Made by a program: the position numbers and the translations under genes. A stretch of DNA of 64,000 bases from Macrolepiota albuminosa (Eukaryota > Basidiomycota > Agaricomycetes > Agaricales > Agaricaceae): positions 248,001 through 312,000 of the forward strand of contig JAMWFC010000080.1 in assembly GCA_027475525.1 (NCBI GenBank), read 5' to 3'. Shown here piece by piece: positions 33,798 through 45,971 of this stretch (positions within the stretch are counted from its first letter, which is position 1; every line of letters begins with the position of its first letter). Below the pieces are notes generated by a model. That model was not told the DNA's origin. It did no database searches and saw only the letters and a program-made list of their open reading frames with translations.

Positions 33798-36071
33798 AAA
33801 ACATCATCAATTCAGTACATCGTCATGGGTACATATATATAGGTACAATATCTGTTGTTACAATTACATTCATGATTCGTCAATGGAGTGCTTATCATGC
33901 TTCGAGTGGCTTGTAAGCAATTCCCTGCAGTTCTAAGCAGTACTCAACAAGGCTCATCCCACAGAGCACTTTCTCTTCCTCCAGTCGTTTGCCAACGACT
34001 TGTACACCGACGGGTAGCCCCTCCATGGCCTTTGCATCATACATCTTGTAGACGGATTTTTCAATACTGTTTCTCGGTTTGAAGTCGCGAGGAAGTTCGT
34101 CTTGAAGAGCATTAACGTGAGTAACGGGAAGCACTCCAGCAGAATAATCGAGCTATGATTATAGTTGGAATAAGTAATCATGGAATGGCAAAGTCGCCTG
34201 ACCAGATTGAACAAGAGGGTATATCCAAAGGACTTCACTCCATCTTTCATCCCGTTATGAGGTACAGCCGGCAATGAGTGCGGAACGGTCAACACATAAT
34301 CGATTTTTTCTTCTTGAAACATTTCGAACCAACGCTTTCGATAGTCCTCACGTCTAGCGACGAGAGGCCAATAGTCGTAAACATTCCGCTCATGGAAGCC
34401 ATCAAGAATGCCGGCATAGATCTCGTCACGCTTGACATATCGAACATACCAGATGTACAGACGCTTGATCCAACGAGGAAGAGATGCCATTCGCAGCGCC
34501 CGAACAACACCTACATCATTTGATTCTCCGGACCGAATATACTTGATGGCTGTTCGTCCTATGAGATGATAAGCGATCTTCTTCCACTGCAAAATTCAGC
34601 GAGGTTAGTCCACCTCCATCTGCAATCAAAAGCTGTGAAGCTATCTGAAACCCTTCATAGGGGCTGGGTGGGTTCCTGTCGGGGATACCGTAATGGGTAT
34701 TGATCTCTAATTAGGTGAATTGACGCACAGGTCTACCACTTCCTGGCCGCTCTTGCGAAGGACATCGACGACGATCTGCAAGGCACGCTTACAGGCCGGG
34801 GAAGGTGCGACGACACCTGGGAAAATGTTAAAAAGAGGAAAACTACAAGGTTGCTGGGAACCAAGCACCATCGTCCCACAAGACTCCCCATTTGCGCTTG
34901 TCAGGCAATGAACCAGAAACAACATCTACACTCGTAAAAAACATCATCAATTCAGTACATCGTCATGGGTACATATATATAGGTACAATATCTGTTGTTA
35001 CAATTACATTCATGATTTGTCAATGGAGTGCTTATCATGCTTCGAGTGGCTTGTAAGCAATTCCCTGCAGTTCTAAGCAGTACTCAACAAGGCTCATCCC
35101 ACAGAGCACTTTCTCTTCCTCCAGTCGTTTGCCAACGACTTGTACACCAACGGGTAGCCCATCCATGGCCTTTGCATCATACATCTTGTAGACGGATTTT
35201 TCAATACTGTTCCTCGGTTTGAAGTTGCGAGGAAGTTCGTCTTGAAGAGCATTAACGTGAGTAACGGGAAACACTCCAGCAGAATAATCGAGCTATAATG
35301 ATAGTTGGAATAAGTAATCATGGAATGGCAAAGTCGCCTGACCAGGTTGAACAAGAGGGTATATCCAAAGGACTTCACTCCATCTTTCATCCCGTTATGA
35401 GGTACAGCCGGCAATGAGTGCGGAACGGTCAACACATAATCGATTTTTTCTTCTTGGAACTTTTCGAACCAACGCCTTCGATAGTCCTCACGTCTAGCGA
35501 CGAGAGGCCAATAGTCGTAAACATTCCGCTCATGGAAGCCATCAAGAATGCCGGCATAGATCTCGTCACGCTTGACATATCGAACATACCAGATGTACAG
35601 ACGCTTGATCCAACGAGGAAGAGATGCCATTCGCAGCGCCCGAACAACACCTACATCATTTGATTCTCCGGACCGAATATACTTGATGGCTGTTCGTCCT
35701 ATGAGATGATAAGCGATCTTCTTCCACTGCAAAATTCAGCGAGGTTAGTCCACCTCCGTCTGCAATCAAAAGCTGTGAAGCTATCTGAAACCCTTCATAG
35801 GGGCTCGGCGGGTTCCTGTCGGGGATACCGTAATGGGTATTGATCTCTAATTAGGTGAATTGACGCACAGGTCTACCACTTCCTGGCCGCTCTTGCGAAG
35901 GACATCGACGACGATCTGCAAGGCACGCTTACAGGCCGGGGAAGGTGCGACGACACCTGGGAAAATGTTAATAAGAGGAAAACTACAAGGTTGCTGGGAA
36001 CCAAGCACCATCGTCCCACAAGACTCCCCATTTGCGCTTGTCAGGCAATGAACCAGAAACAACATCTACAC
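33792..36071. repeat. Tandem duplication, 1,140 bp unit
   Basis: Unit 1 is 33792-34931 and unit 2 is 34932-36071. Roughly 15-20 substitutions separate them by eye (about 1-2 %), so both copies are real and not assembly echoes. The unit holds the 3' half of the amidase gene and begins at the last bases of the SMYD coding region (TCGTAA). Confidence 0.95.
33895..34931 (-). pseudogene. 3' half of amidase gene, duplicated fragment
   Basis: Encodes only the C-terminal half of the amidase at 35035-37123 (from VVSGSLPDKRKWGVLWDDG through GLPVGVQVVGKRLEEEKVL to the stop). The exons with the catalytic Lys and both Ser are absent, so it cannot be an amidase. The frame of the remaining exons is still open, in keeping with a young duplication. 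Confidence 0.88.
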
Positions 36072-37123
36072 TGTTCCAGAGTTTATGACTCTCATCCCAA
36101 GGCATTACGAGACACTATACAACACTGAGTCTGGTTACCCAGCTGACGACCTGGTGACCCACGGAATAATCATATTCCCAAGGCTTCATGCCGATTACAG
36201 CTCTCCAGAATGTCACCAGATCCCCTAAGGTGCGTGCCATTGGAGAATATACTGGTGGTACACCTTCTTGCCCCGGTATACCAGTTGTATTTCCTGTCCT
36301 CGGGAAGCGTCCAACGGACGCTTTGATACTGTAAACGCCGGACCAATGGGCGGGCAGACGGACAGAACCAGCTACGTCAGTTCCGACACCAATTCGGGAG
36401 CCACCAAAGGCAAGCAGAGCGGCCTCTCCACCCGATGATCCACCACTTGTGTGCGTTGACTTATGCGGGTTGGTTGTCCTGCCAAATAAGTCGTTCCATG
36501 CTTCACCACTCATCAGAGTGATCGGTATATTCGTTTTAACATAGGGCACAGCACCGGCATCACGCAAGAGACGAACAAGGGCGCAGTCCTTCTGCATGGG
36601 TTTTCCTGCCCAAGCTGAATACCCAATAGACGAGTCCCATCCCTTGATGGCAACAGTCTGGGAGAACGCAGGTCAAGTGATAAGGCTAAGGATATAGTGG
36701 CATCAAATCTATCAGTACCGAGCACTTACATCTTTCAGGCTAATAGGTATTCCAGCAAGTGGACCCTTCTTGTTGCACTCTTTTGCCCATGTTTCAGCAG
36801 ATAGGATCATGATCTCTGTTAAACAATTGGTGCGCGCATGAGCACGGAGAGCTTGTTTGCTGTATGCTGCCAATATGTCGCTTGGGTCTACCTTGCCGGA
36901 TTGAACACCATTAACAATTGTTGCTATAGACTGGTTAAGTATGTTGGTATCCACTGAGCTAAGAGGCTCCGTATAGCGAGCAGGAAGTTCGTCGATGCGA
37001 TTTTTACGTTCAGCTTGCTTTGCTGCGCTTTGATGGGAGACACGAAAAGTATCAATTGCGATATATAAATGACTGGCATAGAGCTTACCAGGCCTTTCTG
37101 TGCGCCAGATATGAAAACAACAT
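35035..37123 (-). CDS. Amidase-signature family hydrolase (FAAH/acetamidase-type)
   Basis: Starts at 37123 (MLFSYLAHRKA). Exons 37123-37089, 37027-36730, 36657-36163, then the series through 36115-35035 ending ...ELQGIAYKPLEA. The catalytic Lys is in IPISLKD, the cis-Ser loop is THTSGGSSGGEAALLAFGG and the nucleophile is in GTDVAGSVRLPAHWSG, so the Ser-cisSer-Lys triad is complete. The C-terminal GLPVGVQVVGKRLEEEKVLC is typical. Likely hydrolyses a small or fatty amide in the cytoplasm. One splice joint near 35870 is uncertain because several donors give different phases. The paralogue at 5456 is broken. The last exons, from about 36071 down, are inside the tandem duplication. Confidence 0.85.
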
Positions 37124-38232
37124 ATTGGTGAGAACCTAACGTTTCCCAGCGTAGATCTAGACCACTGTCACGAATGAACGCCGTGTTCGGGAATTACCGG
37201 CCCATGACTTCGAATAATTTGATGACCCAATTAGCCGATTTCAATGGAGCATCCAAAGGAGAAATTTTAAAATCTTGCGCTCCGATGTCTCGCTATGGAG
37301 ATGAATGTCGCCCAGCAACGGGTGACAGTACCGTAATACGGTATTAATCGAAAGAGTTCAAACTGATCGACTCATGGCACCATGGTTTCACTATTACAAA
37401 GCATCTAATTACAAAAAACCATTCTTCAAACATGCCTGGAACTACTCCCAATCATGGATTGTTATGAGGCTATCACTTAGGACGACTACCTAAGTCGAGT
37501 CGGAGCGGCGAGCCGTGCACTTCAGTTGGTTTTGTGATCTCACGAACGTTCTCATCATGATAAGATCCAAAATTACCTGCGACAACATCGAGACATCAAG
37601 TCACGTATGAAGTGAGAACTGATACTGATGAGGACCACGCAGCAGTTTTCATAACGAAAGAGCCCTTCGAGTTACCCTTGTTTAGCTTTGATCTCTATGA
37701 TCCGAGTCTGATAGAATTAGGTCAGATCCATGTTCTTGTCTCTTCAGCTTGTATTTTGCTCATTTCCAAGGTATTCAGTATATGTGTCCGTCCATCGGCT
37801 GTTTAGTGCGTAACAGAGATGAAGTGTCATTCGCATCAGCGGCATTCAAATGCACAGTTATTTCACAGATCTTCTTGTATAATGCTTGTTGGCGGTTGCG
37901 AGTTGTAAATCAGCCTTTTCAGCGCTATCAGCGAGTACTGTCTCATGCGACAGAGGGATATACAAGTAACACGTTCATTTTACGACCTTGCTGTATCTCG
38001 GGGGATTCTCGGCAAGGAGTAGGTATTAAACAAACAACTGAACAAGACTGAAGTGAGATTCCATCTCATGCTATCTTTACTCATCAGTATTTAGTTTTCT
38101 TTTGGGAAGGTGATGCTGTGCTTGCCTTCGTGATGAAACAGGTAGCTAACTTATGATTCACCCACCTATAATTTCCCAAGCAACCTCTCACATTCGCTAG
38201 CATTTCTTCGCCCTCCGCTATTATCACCGCCT
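37124..38232. other. Intergenic, no gene recognised
   Basis: Plus-strand open frames at 37612-38051 have no known motif. They could be decayed exons but nothing ties them together. Confidence 0.35.
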
Positions 38233-39926
38233 ATGATCATGCCTTCAGCACCGTCGCCATCTGCATCTGACATGTACGCTAAATACTTACTTTTTTTTTA
38301 CTTCTCTCTCACGGATGTTGACCAGTCTTGCTGTAAAGGTAAAGTTTTCCCACAGTTCCTGGGATAGCTCGTGAATTTCTTCTCTAGATGTATTTTACTG
38401 CAACTTATGTTCTTCTGGTGTATGACTATCTCTTGACACTTCCTGAAGAGGTAAAATTTTCGCGCATTGCAATTTTCTTTCTTCAAGCCTCTGAATCTAT
38501 ACAAGATCGAATATGCTTGGAAAAGCAGGAGAACTTTGGGTATGATTCTGACAGCGCGGTGGAATATCACTTGGCTTATAATATTGAATAGTGTCTATCT
38601 TATTCTTTTTGGTGAGTCATTGCTTGAACGTGAGTTACCGTCTATTCATCTCAGTGATACGAACAGAACCGGTATATCAGTCTCATATTTTCGACCGTCA
38701 TTATGATTTGTACGTCGAGTGTCAACGAGGACCTGTACAGCGATTGAATCTAGAGCTTCTAGCCTACTTCCTGGAATCGTGGACACATTCAGTGAGCAAA
38801 CATCCTTATTTGTACTATGTACAAGTCTGACGCAACGAAGATGTGGGTAATTCCAATCGCAAGCTTTCTCTGCCTTACATCATCGCTCAAGATGCGATCG
38901 CTTTGCTATATGGGAGTTCATATACACTGTGCTAATGTTCACCATCTCCGAAATATTTCTTGCGCTGAGGTTCGATTATGTATTTTGTGCACCGAAATGA
39001 TCCGGAGACCTGACATATTCCTCAGAGTCCATATTCTGAGTCGAAAAAATATTTATCTAGCCCTTGGCTCCATCTTCCATCTTTTGGCGCAACTGGGGCT
39101 AGCGTTTTACATTATGTCATTGGGAGGCAGTAGCCTTGGTCTGTTTTCACTCCCCCAGCATCAAGCATGTTTACTTACCGTTCTTCAGGCCTTTTTCAAG
39201 GGCCCTCAGGACACTTCAATCCACTTCAAGGTGAGGGATCTAAACGTTTCAACTCTACAATCTCTTGAAGAAGCACAGTATGTATCTTGATACCTCAGCC
39301 TGAAACGTATGCGAAAGTTAATTTGTCCTTGTTATAACGGAGACTGATTCAATGGTTCAGGACGAGATATTATACAGCTTATCTCTCGTTGGCTCTGAGC
39401 TTCGATGCACTTGTCTTCGTCGCGACATTAATGACCACTATCGCTGCTACACGACAATTTCACGCTAAGCCTTGGCTACGAGTTATCCAGCGCGATGGCA
39501 TTATCTACTTTACGGCGATTTTTTCCTCTACTCTCCTCTGGCTTCTGTTCAATCAAATGGGACGAGTAGGTTTCGGACGTTGTGGATGACAATCACTGTA
39601 CTGATCAAGACATAAGGTTGGATTGAAGTTCATGAATAACATGTATTTTCCTTATTCTTCTGTTGTTTACCTTTTATCAAACTCACGCGTGGTCTGATGT
39701 TTCTCCAGACCAGATCTGATGTACGAACCTGCGCAATTAATCCTGGACAACAGGGCTGATTGTTCTATCTAGCTTTACGTCGGTGATGATCAACAGATTG
39801 TATTTGTCTTTGAAGGAGGCTGGAAGGATAGGGGATGAAAAGCCTCGGCTGTATCTGGTAAAAGCACAAACAGATGTGGAACTCCAGGTCCACGTCTCAC
39901 GGCAAGTCACCTCTGTCGTACAGTGA
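38233..39926 (+). CDS. DUF6533-type multi-membrane protein (copy 1)
   Basis: A series of short exons encodes a membrane protein of the basidiomycete DUF6533 family. It starts MIMPSAPSPSASDM, followed by the family signature TYVLLVYDYLLTLPEEV, then IEYAWKSRRTLG, FFLNRYISLIFSTVIM, a Cys-containing loop, FAIWEFIYTVLMFTISEIFL, IYLALGSIFHLLAQLGLAFYI, and YLSLALSFDALVFVATLMTT. The tail TSVMINRLYLSLKEAG ends at TGA 39924-39926. About seven hydrophobic segments can be counted. Function is unknown; the layout resembles a seven-helix receptor. Exon junctions were inferred from frame and from the paralogue at 58321, so individual boundaries are approximate. Confidence 0.72.
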
Positions 39927-40442
39927 CTCATTTCTGTACAAAATCAAAGGATCAAGAGAATTAAATCTTGCGATGAGACATTGTTGTACTTACGCCGAGG
40001 CATGATGCATAAGATTTGATGATCAAACAGGATGGTCATCTTCTGAATGATGATATTGTTTGGTTGGCGTTCATTCTGTCTTTAGGTTGCAAATTACAAA
40101 GATGATGACATAAGACTGGCAAGGCTAACCAAGCAGTTGGATGTTGCTAGACAGCTTACAGTAGGTTCAGTGTGTAGGTCAGAAGAACACTGCTATTGTT
40201 TAGCTTGGGAATATTCTATTTACATGCTGCCTTTATATACTGCATTAGTGACTGTGCTATTATTGATACTGCTTAACTAATTGGGCCCCAGTATGTAATA
40301 GAGTATGACTAGCATCTACTAGAAGATGAAAGGGGATATGATGGGCTGAGTGGTTATTCAAATGTGCTAAGAGTAGATGTGTTGTCAGACTAAGCTTGGA
40401 ATAGGGTTGGACATGGTCTGGAAACTAGTCCTCTGACATTAC
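39927..40442. other. Left edge of the transposon block
   Basis: From about 40,085 the sequence becomes AT-richer and repeat-like. A segment of about 330 bp (from TGATGACATAAGACTGG to CTAGTCCTCTGACA) has TG...CA ends and may be a solo LTR, but no target-site duplication was found. Confidence 0.4.
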
Positions 40443-40713
40443 TTGGCAGAGAGAGATCCAAAATAAACAAGTCTAGAGATTCCAATAGAACTAATGCTTC
40501 TGGAGCTTCAAAAGCATGAGAAATAACTATACAGGACAACAGAAAAAGCTAACTCTAACCTAAATAGTAAAAACTCCAAAAATTGCCATTACACAAGCAA
40601 GGCAGGAATACTCTGAATTTTAAAAGTCAGAAAGAAAAATTTCAGTTTATATAATTAATTAGCTAGCAGTGCTAAAGAGCTTGCACTTGTCTGAATGATA
40701 ATCAGAGAACTAG
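40443..40713 (-). repeat. LTR-C fragment (gypsy LTR)
   Basis: Diverged piece of the LTR family described at 43608-44106; it shares GGCAGAG(A/G)GAGATCCAAA and ACAAGTCTAGAGATT. Both ends are missing. Confidence 0.7.
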
Positions 40714-40738
40714 AGCATCTTATATAAAAGCTGAAAGT

Positions 40739-41113
40739 TGTAAGGGCAACCTCTAAAGGCTATAGCTCAGTTACATAGCTGGCAAAGGGAGATTCAAAGT
40801 ATTTTAGAGTATATACTAACAATATCATAATAAATACTTACCTGGCAGAGGGAGATCCAAAGAGAACAAGTCTAGGGATTTTCTATGCCAGAATCAACAC
40901 TTTTAGAGCCCCTGAAGCATGAGAAACAACTGGATATAACAACAAAACCTTAAAAAACTCAAAAATTGCCTAAACAAACAATTGCACAAATAAGGCAGGA
41001 AAACTTCAGACTTTAGAAGTCATAAAGGCAAACTCTGGCTTATATAAGTGATCTGTATGTAGTGTTGAAAGGGCCACACTTATCTGAATGATAACTAAAG
41101 AACCAGAGTCTGG
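40739..41113 (-). repeat. LTR-C, truncated copy
   Basis: The plus strand starts TGTAAGGGCAACCTCTAAAGG, carries two GGCA(A/G)AGGGAGAT(C/T)CAAAG boxes and stops near CCAGAGTCTGG. Similar to the complete copies at 43608, 51475 and 54619. Confidence 0.75.
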
Positions 41114-41148
41114 CTGATCTGTGATGCATCTAAGACAGACATTGGCAC

Positions 41149-41500
41149 TGTTAAAACTGTAGTGATGTCTGTTCAAATGTAAATCATCATTTATACTTAG
41201 AGTTATACACAGTGAGTAATAATCCTCAGTAATGTGCAAGCAGAACTATATTGTATGTACCTAGAGTTATATATAGTGAGTGATAACCTAGGTATGATTG
41301 GTAGTCAGTGTAATGTCTATGTGTAATGGTATCTGTAATGTACCCTCAGTAATGTGCAAGCAGAACTGAGGATACTTATGGTGTTGGGTGTCTATTATAA
41401 GGTATCTGCATACAAAGCAGTGGTGGCCATTGTGCCTCTTTGACAATAGTTTGTTGTATTATATCACACCATCACATTGATGATGTATGACGTCCCAACA
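41149..41500 (-). repeat. LTR-D (copia LTR) with internal remnant
   Basis: Reads TGTTGGGACGTCATACATC on the minus strand and ends TTTTAACA. It is preceded on that strand by a purine-rich GGTAAGGAGAAT (polypurine tract), so it is the 3' LTR of the copia remnant at 41501-41910. Another copy lies at 52711-52971. Confidence 0.75.
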
Positions 41501-41910
41501 ATTCTCCTTACCACAAACCATATCTCCTCCTTGTACTGAAATGTGGTGTTCAAGAAATTTCAAAGATATGACACAGTCAAATGAATAGTGGTTTGGAAAG
41601 AGCCTTTGTGAACATGTTTGTGACATTGTTTCTAATTTAATGATTATTTCTCCCATTTGTGCTTGTTTACAGATAAAGTGATACTTGATATTGAAATGTT
41701 TGACTTTTGCATGTGCCATCAGGTCTTCTGACAAAGTGATTGCTGCCTTGTTGTTGCAGAAGAGAGTTGTTGGTTTTGTAGTAAAGTTCTAGCTGAGTGC
41801 TTTTGTTAATATTCATAATCAGATGCATTTCTGAGTAGATTCATATGCTGCTATGTATTTGGCTTCACAAGACAACATTGCTACTGTTTTTTGTTTGCAA
41901 TGATAATGCC
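41501..41910 (-). mobile_element. copia 3' remnant (RNase H end)
   Basis: Minus-strand frames show a decayed copia RNase H: AMLSCEAKYIAAYESTQKC-like sequence, then AHAKVKHFNIKYHFICK, matching the family's HARSKHIDIRYHFIRE block. Stops and frameshifts are present. Confidence 0.75.
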
Positions 41911-42565
41911 AACTGTGGTTGGGAATGCTGGATGCTACATAGTATAACACTATCTCCAGTGCCTGATATGTATAAAGTATGAGGAGTTCCAACAGGGTTC
42001 CAATATGCTCAAGCTAATAAGGTGTGATAATGCACTAGTAAATAGTACTCTAGACACTACCTAGAAAACTATAAGCACCGTGGTTCTAATGAAGATACAA
42101 TCAAAAAATGAAATAGCACAATGTAAATGTGCCTGCTGTTGGCATTGTTGATAATGAAGACAATATGGACAATACTAGCACCTAACTTAGTGGCAAAGTT
42201 AAGTCAAGCTAGTGAGATTTGAACTCTGAGCACAACTGTGTTTTGATAGGTTGTGATTTGTTGTTATTTACATGTTAAGTAGCTATCTTTTATACTATGC
42301 TTTTATACTATGCACTACTGTATTTTGGAAATAAGACCATCTACAGTGCTACCAATTAGTGCCTCTTTTCATGGTTACAGCTAATGGTGACTTGTCAATA
42401 GCAACTGGCAGCACATGAGTAATGGTGACCAATAGCATTACAGTCTATTGGCTACAGCAACTCTAAAACTACTTAAAATTGTATGAGTCTGCTCACTTTT
42501 TAATATAAGTCTGATTGGCCAGGCTACTCCAAGATATAGTTGGAAAATCCTTAACAAAGGAGGAG
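41905..42565 (+). repeat. Repeat family A, 5' part (decayed copy)
   Basis: Starts TGATAATGCCAACTGTGG and matches, in inverse, 46440-47091 over most of its length. CpG sites of that copy are largely TpG or CpA here (for example AATGGTGACTTGTCAATAGC against AACGGCGACCTGTCAACGGC). Confidence 0.8.
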
Positions 42566-42951
42566 AAATCAGTTTTTATTTATTTTAAGGACCTATTTTT
42601 ATGTGCATGACCATACAGAGGGTCATTGATGATGTCAACTGTGATTGGATGCACTGGATGTTATGCAGTACAACACTATCTCTAGCGCCTGGCATGTGTA
42701 GTGTGAGAGGAGTCCCAACGGAGTCTTAGTATGCTTAAGCAAATGTGATAGGGTGATGTGCTAGATAATAATGCCTTGAATGCTATCTAGCAAACTGTAA
42801 GCATTATAGTTTAGGTAAAGATATTATAAAGAGAGAGAATAGCGCAACAAAATGTGCCTGTAAATGGCACAGTAAATGACAAAGACAATAAAAACAATGC
42901 TAGCGCCTAACTTGGTGACAAGATCAGGTCAAGCTAGTGCAATTTGAACGC

Positions 42952-44360
42952 TGATAGGACCTCACACAGGCTAGGCACATCAACAGCAGGCTCAGCATCA
43001 GTTCCGGAAACCTTGCTGCACTTGTTCTGAACTTGGCACACACAATTTATCCATTTTAAGCCATTTCCGATGGCCACGCACAGCAAGTGACATACCCAAT
43101 CAGTGATAGAGCTGGCAGCAGCAGGAATGACAAGTGACAGCAGGCATTACGCCATTGGCAAGCATTGACAGATGGCATCACTCAGGGAGCATGCAGTACC
43201 AATAGCTGGCAGCAGCATTTACGAGTTAGAATGATGGTGTTTCCCTGTGACTGACAGCTTGGCATTTCACCTTAGCACCTGGCACCACTTAGCGCTGTCT
43301 CGTTACTTGGACAGACAGTGTTCTCATTAACCTCTCAGTATTTAGTTTAATGCATGGCAACTACTTACATTCTTTCCAGTTCACTGCTTCTTGGCAACAC
43401 TTAGCTGCTTAGCGACGGTGAACTCATTTTCACTATAAATATTTACCATTGTCATTAGTTAAAACAGAACAGAGTACCCCACTTTACACCCCTCAGTTCA
43501 CCCTATGGTTCAGATTTCTCTTGAGCTGACTAAGTTCATAGTCACCAATTGTCTGAACACTTTTAGCCTGCTTGCCGCAGTTACACTTATGGAACCTATG
43601 TGCCTTGTGTCAGGGGACTCCTCATTTCTTCCTTTTCTCACTCCTTATCTCTTCACTCTCCTTCCATTCATTCTCTTATTTCTTCTGACATTATTTCATT
43701 TCACTGTTTCTATTCTTTCAACACTATCTGTTAGTACTACTCTCAGCCCTTGAGATGCTCTGGTTCTTTAGCCACCATTCAGACAAGTGTGGGCCCACTC
43801 AGCACCGCTTCCAGACCGCTTATATAAGCCAGAGTTTGCCAGAGTTTGCCCCTTATTTGTACAAGTGTTTATATAGGCAATTTTCGAGTTTTTAAGGTTT
43901 TGTTGTACTGTACAGTTGTTTCCCATGCTTCAGAGGCCCCAGAAGCGTCCAACCTGGCATAGGAAATCTCTAGACTTGTTCTCTTTGGATCTCCCTCTGC
44001 CAGGTGAGTAGCTACCTTGATATTGTCAGTATATATTCTAATATACTTTGGATCTCCCTCTGCCAGCTGTGTGACTGAGCCACAGTCTCTAGAGGTCGCC
44101 CTTACACCTTGCACTTACAGCAGGCATCACGCAGCTTAATCGTCGCTAAACGCACTTTGTTGTTGGTGCACCCTCCTTACCACATTTTCCTGCTGACTAT
44201 CGTTACCGACTTTCACCGAATCTAGCCATTTAATTATTTTTCTGACTTGTTCTCTGGGAACTGCCTGGGACTCCCTCAATCTTAGCATGCCCAACACATT
44301 GTTACACAGGTCAGTAGCTGTAAACCATATCTGCTACTGATCTACTTTTGGGCATCATCA
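42952..44360 (+). mobile_element. Solo LTR-B with nested LTR-C
   Basis: Starts TGATAGGACC and ends GGGCATCATCA, flanked by the 4 bp direct repeat ACGC (42948-42951 and 44361-44364). It has a TATA-like CACTATAAATA near 43433. Without the nested LTR-C it is about 905 bp, close to the 931 bp copy at 47353-48283. No internal coding region is attached. Confidence 0.85.
43608..44106 (+). mobile_element. Solo LTR-C (gypsy) inside LTR-B
   Basis: 499 bp starting TGTCAGGGGACTCC and ending GCCCTTACA, flanked by a perfect 5 bp duplication CCTTG (43603-43607 and 44107-44111). The empty site is preserved in the other LTR-B copy (CACCTTGCAGCTACGG near 48000). Confidence 0.92.
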
Positions 44361-45971
44361 ACGCTGAGTGTAACTAGGTGCTCAATAGGTTACAATTTGT
44401 TGTTATTTACATGTGAAGTAGCTATTTTTTTTTTTTCAATTATCGTGCTGGAGGCACTTGGCACCTATGGTACATGTTACTACCAACAAGTATGTAAGCT
44501 ACAAGAGCTGCAGAATGCAGCACCCCCCTGCTATGCAGAGAAAGAGTGAGCCAGAGCGTCCAAGCCCTGTTTTAAGCCACACTCTCCTGATTAAATACCT
44601 GAGATTGAGAACACGGTGTGAGCAGAGTATGAAGATAGGGACAACAAGTGCTTGCGGTGCAAGCTGTTGAGAACGAGCAAGTAGACCAAGGACCCAACTG
44701 AAGATCAAAGGAGCTAGAAGTGGGGTGAAGAGGTCAGTTGCCATAAGGTGGAAAGAGGTGAGAGGGAGGTGGGAGGGAGAAGATATAGGAGGCCAGGTGT
44801 GTCAAACATTGTGACTGTCGACATGCACAAAGTGAAGGGGGGTTACGGTTGTGGATGCAAGGGGGGAGGGGGAAGCAGAGTAGTGGTAAAGCGCTTGGTG
44901 GCAGAGACAAATCTGATGAGGTGTTCCACAGCATTGGGGTGGGTCAGAATGTGGGAGAGGGATTCAGCTTTGCTCTGTAGGGGGCACACAAGGTATAGGA
45001 AGCGCTCGCGGATGTAGTGGGGACATTTGAAGAGGAAGTGAAGAACAGTTTTAACTGTGAGGCTGTTGCAGTGAGGACAAGTGGGAGTTTCAGATCGCTT
45101 AATATGAAAGAGATGGTGATTGAGGGGCAAGTAGCCAGTGGATTGCTGATTGGTTCCAGTTGAGGTCTGAAGACAGCTTCATGTATGCTTTGGATGGGAG
45201 TGTCTTGTCTATGTGGTGTATAGCATTAAAATGGAGGGATTTCTTCCAGCAGGTCTTCCAAAGGGCCATCATGTTAAGGAGAGCAGCCTGCCGTGTTGCA
45301 GGAATGCTATGCGGTAGGAGGTTGGATTGTAAGTAGAGAGGGAGGGACACCAAGGGGCTGGACTAGCCCTGGGTGGCCTTCTTGGCTAGGGAGTCAGCAT
45401 GTTCATTCAGAATGAAGCCCTTGTGTCCAGGCAACCAGTGCAACTGTAAGTTGATTACACCATGGGAACACACCTTGGGTCATTTACAAGCACAGGTTGA
45501 AGTGGGATATGCAGATCAGAGGATCCAATCCTGGGCTTGGTGTAAATTCTCAGCGGCAGTGTGGGCAAGGTCGAGAAGGTAATGCGTGGAGTGGGGTCAT
45601 TGGTTGGTGGTCGCCCAGATGGTAGCTTGGCTGTCATTACCCATGAGGACCAGCCTGTGGAGGCGTTGGTTGGTGTTCTGCAGGAGGTGGAGACCTAGTG
45701 TTAATCCCACTATTTTGGCTTCATACACTGTGTGATCAGTAATAGACCCAAGATGAAATTGTAGAGAAGGAACCTCAGCACCATCCTCAAAGAGGACGGC
45801 AGTGGCCCCAATTCCATTCTCAAATCCAGAACCGTCACAGAAGACAGTGTATTTGGCAGAGGCCTGGACTTTGCGGATCTCAGAGAGGGCTAGGTCTCTG
45901 TCTGACAGGATGTGAGTGGAGAAGGCTAGTTTATAACTAGGCGCTGATAGGCTTCTACTCGGACTGAGCGC

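Larger units (their letters stand above)
42627..44430 (+). repeat. Repeat family A, second copy, split by LTR-B
   Basis: Family A sequence from TGATGATGTCAACTG (42627) to 42951, interrupted by LTR-B, resuming at 44361 (ACGCTGAGTGTAACT) and ending near the poly-T at 44425. The junction reads through when the LTR and one ACGC are removed. Confidence 0.8.
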
